Below, one piece after another: positions 5,367 to 7,801 of a DNA stretch of 7,801 bases. The first letter of the stretch is position 1. Each line of letters opens with the position of its first letter. The position numbers and the translations under genes are program-made. The notes under the pieces were generated by a model, which was given only the letters and a program-made list of their open reading frames with translations, had not been told where the DNA came from and did no database searches. The DNA comes from a bacterium. Lineage in GTDB: Bacteria; Bdellovibrionota_C; UBA2361; OMII01. Location: assembly GCA_017853915.1 (NCBI GenBank), contig JAFMIS010000113.1, forward strand, positions 1-7,801. The letters run 5' to 3'.

Positions 5367-5933
5367 CTATAAACGCGCTGGTTCAACCGTTGATGTTGAT
5401 GGAGCGTGGGAATAGAGGTCCATCAGCTTCATGAGGTTTTGCAATTGAATATTCTTTTGAGCCTGATCGAGCGGAATAGTGATTTCGAACTGCCGTTGCT
5501 CATCTCGTACCGATACCGCTACAGAGGGCTCTTTCTTGGCGCTACTCGGCATTGGGGAGAGGCCGAAGACCCCTGATTCGCGAATAAGTTGCAGGACGCG
5601 AGCGGTATTGTCGCGGTCCGTGGATTCGAGGAGAGAGCGAGTTGGCAGGGTCCACACTGCAGGCGCTCCACCAATGGATGGGTCAGAGAGCGTAACTGAA
5701 ACTCTAAGGCTGAGGTCAGCTTGCTGAGGGTCGGTCGCTGACGTGAGCTTGGGCGAGATTCCTTGGTACCACTCGTTAAACGATGTTAGGAGATCGTTTT
5801 TAAGAGTTGGATGTGAAAGATTAAATGCGATCAGCGCCATCACCGTGAAGCCGATAGCCACCAATCCGCGCTTGGTACATACTTTTGAAAATATCATTCG
5901 GAGAAGAATAATCAGCGCTATTTGGTTGGTCAA
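5367..5933 (-). CDS. Single-pass membrane-anchored protein of unknown function
   Basis: From TTG 5933 the product has 188 residues. A positively charged N-terminus (KVCTKRG, 17-23) precedes one hydrophobic segment at about 24-40 (LVAIGFTVMALIAFNLS), likely a membrane anchor or uncleaved signal with the remainder outside the cytoplasm. The C-terminal part (about 73-175) has alternating polar and hydrophobic stretches (LSLRVSVTL, SVAVSVRDE, QFEITIPLD) typical of beta strands, and a final helix QNLMKLMDLY. I recognise no family. The TTG start is favoured by GAGAGG 9 nt upstream; an ATG at 5897 (residue 13) is possible and would still keep the hydrophobic segment. The gene lies 71 bp after the tRNA nucleotidyltransferase gene on the same strand, so co-transcription is plausible. 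Confidence 0.7.
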   Translation of the reverse strand: MTNQIALIILLRMIFSKVCTKRGLVAIGFTVMALIAFNLSHPTLKNDLLTSFNEWYQGISPKLTSATDPQQADLSLRVSVTLSDPSIGGAPAVWTLPTRSLLESTDRDNTARVLQLIRESGVFGLSPMPSSAKKEPSVAVSVRDEQRQFEITIPLDQAQKNIQLQNLMKLMDLYSHAPSTSTVEPARL

Positions 5934-5942
5934 ATGCCAAAG

Positions 5943-5948
5943 CCTCTC
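5943..5948 (-). promoter_or_regulatory. Ribosome binding site supporting a TTG start
   Basis: On the minus strand GAGAGG (complement of 5943-5948) lies 9 nt before TTG 5933. The ATG twelve codons later at 5897 has no comparable sequence, so this motif favours the TTG. Confidence 0.45.
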
Positions 5949-6004
5949 GATAAAAAACCAAGTAGTGCTAGGGTGTTATAGCTTTCGATCGAGTGGGTAG
6001 GTGG

Positions 6005-7408
6005 CTACGATTTTTTGTGCTTCGACAGGGCCGCCTTTGCCAACTCTATGAGCGTCTCGCGTTCATTTTGTGAGGGGTCCTCGATAACTAATTCTTCAAA
6101 CTCTTTTAAGAGCTTTCCCATCGCGGGGCCAGGCTTGAAGCCGAGTCGAATCAGCTCATCGCCAGAGATTGCCAGTCGACCATACCTCGGCCCAATCATC
6201 TTCTTCTGTTCAGTTTCAAGGAGCGCATCGAAAGCCGTCGCTGTGGCGCGGAACTCTGAATTAGGAATAGTAGGAGAGCTATCGGCCTCTTTGAATAAAC
6301 GCCACTGTGAGAGGTTACTCCCGAGGTCTCGTATAAGTCGGCGCACTCCAGCAGGGCCGCAATCAAGGGGGCGCATATGGTGTCGTACGATCGCGCGCAC
6401 CCTCTCAATATCATCGTGAGAGAAGCGCAAATGAAGCATCCGTTCCTTGCATAAGGAATCACTCACCACTTCATGTGAGTAAAAATGACGCTCTCCTTTG
6501 TCATCAATTGAAAGGGTGTGGGGTTTTCCGGTGTCATGGAAGAGAGCCGCCCAGCGCAGGATTCGATCGAAAGGTGTGCGGGAGAGAACAGAGAGGGTAT
6601 GCTCAAATACGTCGTGGATATGGAACCTGTTCTGCTCAAATCCCACCGCTGGTATCAGTTCAGGGAGGGTGTATGGGAGCGCTCCAAGAGTCTGTATTCG
6701 GCGGATTCCGGCATCTGGATGTGGGCTCATAATAATGCGCTCGAGCTCGGTTCTAATGCGCTCGACGCTAATCTGCTCCAGACGCGAGACTAGGCCACGA
6801 GCCGCGGCAAGCGTCGTGGGCTCTATTGTTCGGCCCTGCGCATCGCCGAATCGAATCATCCGCAGCACTCGCAAAGGATCCTCTTCCAATCGCGCGGTAG
6901 GGTCCTTAACTCCTCGAATGACGCCTGCGGCGAGGTCTTCCGCGCCACCCCACGGGTCAATCAAAGCGCCAGTCGCGAGATTGTATGCCATCGCGTTGAT
7001 GGTAAAATCCCTTCCTGAAAGATCGGTCTCGATGTCGTGCGCGGTCACCTGCGTTGAACGATCCGATGGGTGTCGAAAGGTGGTTACCTCGATGTGAGAC
7101 TCGTTGATCACGACCAATACGGTGCCGTGTTGAATTCCTGTATCGACAACTCGGAGCCCGCGCTCGGCGCACCGCCGCTGAACCTCGGCGGCGGAGAGGT
7201 TCGTCGCGAGATCAAGATCGGTATCCGAGGTGTCATAGAACGCGTCACGCACTGTGCCGCCGACGAGGTATAGCTCGCTGGCTCCAAGGGCCGCAGTAAG
7301 GTTTTGTAAAACGGATTGCTGAGCTACACGACGAAGTGCCGCGGCAGCCTCAAGCGGACTTCTAGCTGGTTTGCAGGAATGTGAACCAGGCGGGAGGTAT
7401 CTTTCCAT
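6005..7408 (-). CDS. cca: tRNA nucleotidyltransferase (CCA-adding or related class II enzyme) with HD domain
   Basis: 467 residues, cytoplasmic. The class II nucleotidyltransferase head has GGTVRD at 50-55, DTDLD at 62-66 (metal-binding DxD), GRDFTINAMAY at 132-142, and the nucleotide and neck region EEDPLRVLRMIRF at 175-187. A middle HD domain follows, with H270 (FEHTLSVL), HD at 291-292 (ALFHDTGKP), H312 (YSHEVVSD) and HH at 343-344. The C-terminal tail has SGDELIRLGFKPGPAMG (415-431), typical of these enzymes. It should build or repair the CCA end of tRNAs using CTP and ATP. Class II enzymes can also be A-adding, CC-adding or poly(A) polymerases, and motifs alone do not settle which. tRNA-Asp here already encodes CCA, so repair is the likely role for that tRNA. 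The start is ATG 7408: an in-frame stop lies two codons upstream and no other start codon occurs before the GTG within GGTVRD. The first 47 bases overlap the HNH gene. Confidence 0.92.
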   Translation of the reverse strand: MERYLPPGSHSCKPARSPLEAAAALRRVAQQSVLQNLTAALGASELYLVGGTVRDAFYDTSDTDLDLATNLSAAEVQRRCAERGLRVVDTGIQHGTVLVVINESHIEVTTFRHPSDRSTQVTAHDIETDLSGRDFTINAMAYNLATGALIDPWGGAEDLAAGVIRGVKDPTARLEEDPLRVLRMIRFGDAQGRTIEPTTLAAARGLVSRLEQISVERIRTELERIIMSPHPDAGIRRIQTLGALPYTLPELIPAVGFEQNRFHIHDVFEHTLSVLSRTPFDRILRWAALFHDTGKPHTLSIDDKGERHFYSHEVVSDSLCKERMLHLRFSHDDIERVRAIVRHHMRPLDCGPAGVRRLIRDLGSNLSQWRLFKEADSSPTIPNSEFRATATAFDALLETEQKKMIGPRYGRLAISGDELIRLGFKPGPAMGKLLKEFEELVIEDPSQNERETLIELAKAALSKHKKS

Positions 7409-7801
7409 GAAGTTTTATATTCAGTACCGGGAGCCACTCCGGTTTGCTCGGTTTCGAGAGAAGTTTCATGTGCGCTTCTTTCGGAGTTCTTCCGCCTTTC
7501 CTGCGATTGCATGCGCCACAACAACACACGATATTCTCCCAGGTGGTTTTGCCACCCTGGCTACGTGGAATAACATGATCGAGCGTAGCTTCTTTAGCGG
7601 TTAGATCTCGCGAGCAATACTGACACTGAAAGTTGTCGCGCGCCAAGATGTTCGTCCGTGAAAGTGGGGGAGACCGGCGGCCGGCCCTAAAAAATCGTAC
7701 TAGTCTAACAACCGCGGGAGCTTTTATCGCGAGTGATACTGAGCGGATATCGTGGTCATACTCTTCAACGATCTCGACTTTACCTAAGAAAAACATCGAC
7801 A
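7362..7801 (-). CDS. HNH endonuclease, 5' end outside the window
   Basis: The frame is open to the right edge, so the N-terminus is missing; about 145 residues are visible. Numbering from the internal Met at 7796, FFLGKVEIVEEYDHDIRSVS and PAVVRLVRFF match the lead-in of a widespread HNH family whose missing start usually reads like VLNxxYEPL. The nuclease core follows: CxxC at 58-61 (CQYC), DH at 73-74 (TLDHVIPRSQGGK), N88 (WENIV), CxxC at 93-96 (CGAC) and NRRKGG at 97-102. Together these give the Cys4 zinc knuckle and beta-beta-alpha-metal site, with H74 and N88 catalytic or structural and N97 in place of the third His. The core is intact, so it should bind and cleave DNA, though the family's biological role is not known to me. 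It is the most upstream gene seen in the minus-strand set and overlaps the next one by 47 bp. Confidence 0.9.
   Translation of the reverse strand, partial: SMFFLGKVEIVEEYDHDIRSVSLAIKAPAVVRLVRFFRAGRRSPPLSRTNILARDNFQCQYCSRDLTAKEATLDHVIPRSQGGKTTWENIVCCCGACNRRKGGRTPKEAHMKLLSKPSKPEWLPVLNIKLHGKIPPAWFTFLQTS

Noticed and set aside
6498..7097. 199-codon plus-strand open frame opposite the tRNA nucleotidyltransferase gene
   Set aside because: Antisense shadow of a gene with clear motifs; the translation is Arg/Ser-rich with no domain.

Overview
The window is a dense bacterial chromosome segment with moderate G+C. It carries housekeeping translation and RNA-maturation genes beside small, poorly characterised accessory genes. 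A lipoprotein with an N-terminal signal peptide points to a bacterium with a standard lipoprotein export pathway, probably diderm. The leucyl-tRNA synthetase is of the 'NWCPALGTVLANEEV / KLRDWLFSRQRYWG' type known from Bacillus and Planctomycetes rather than the E. coli type. It carries two extra segments that I associate from memory with planctomycete-like versions. I cannot name the lineage from the sequence alone.

Layout. 1-314 (+): 3' end of an XRE-type helix-turn-helix regulator whose start lies outside the window. 315-571: non-coding, with several short hairpins. 572-648 (-): intact tRNA-Asp(GTC) with encoded CCA. 649-825: an unusual stretch with a 53-bp tandem repeat containing two copies of a palindromic hairpin, followed by an exact 31-nt copy of the 5' half of the same tRNA-Asp. 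826-1058: leader region between divergent units. 1059-3773 (+): leuS. 3893-4534 (+): small lipoprotein with a duplicated beta-rich module. 4535-4679: convergent junction with two hairpins, the larger a good bidirectional terminator candidate. 4680-7801 (-): four co-directional genes, in transcription order an HNH endonuclease (5' end outside the window), a class II CCA-adding-type tRNA nucleotidyltransferase that starts inside the HNH gene, a single-pass membrane protein of unknown function, and an HD-domain phosphohydrolase-like protein.

Functional reading. leuS, the tRNA gene and the tRNA nucleotidyltransferase all serve translation, but they are not one operon. The minus-strand set from HNH to the HD protein could be co-transcribed: one 47-bp overlap, then gaps of about 70 and 84 bp. 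No defence system, CRISPR array, transposase or integrase is visible. The most unusual part is the tRNA-Asp locus with its partial tRNA copy and tandem palindromes (649-825).
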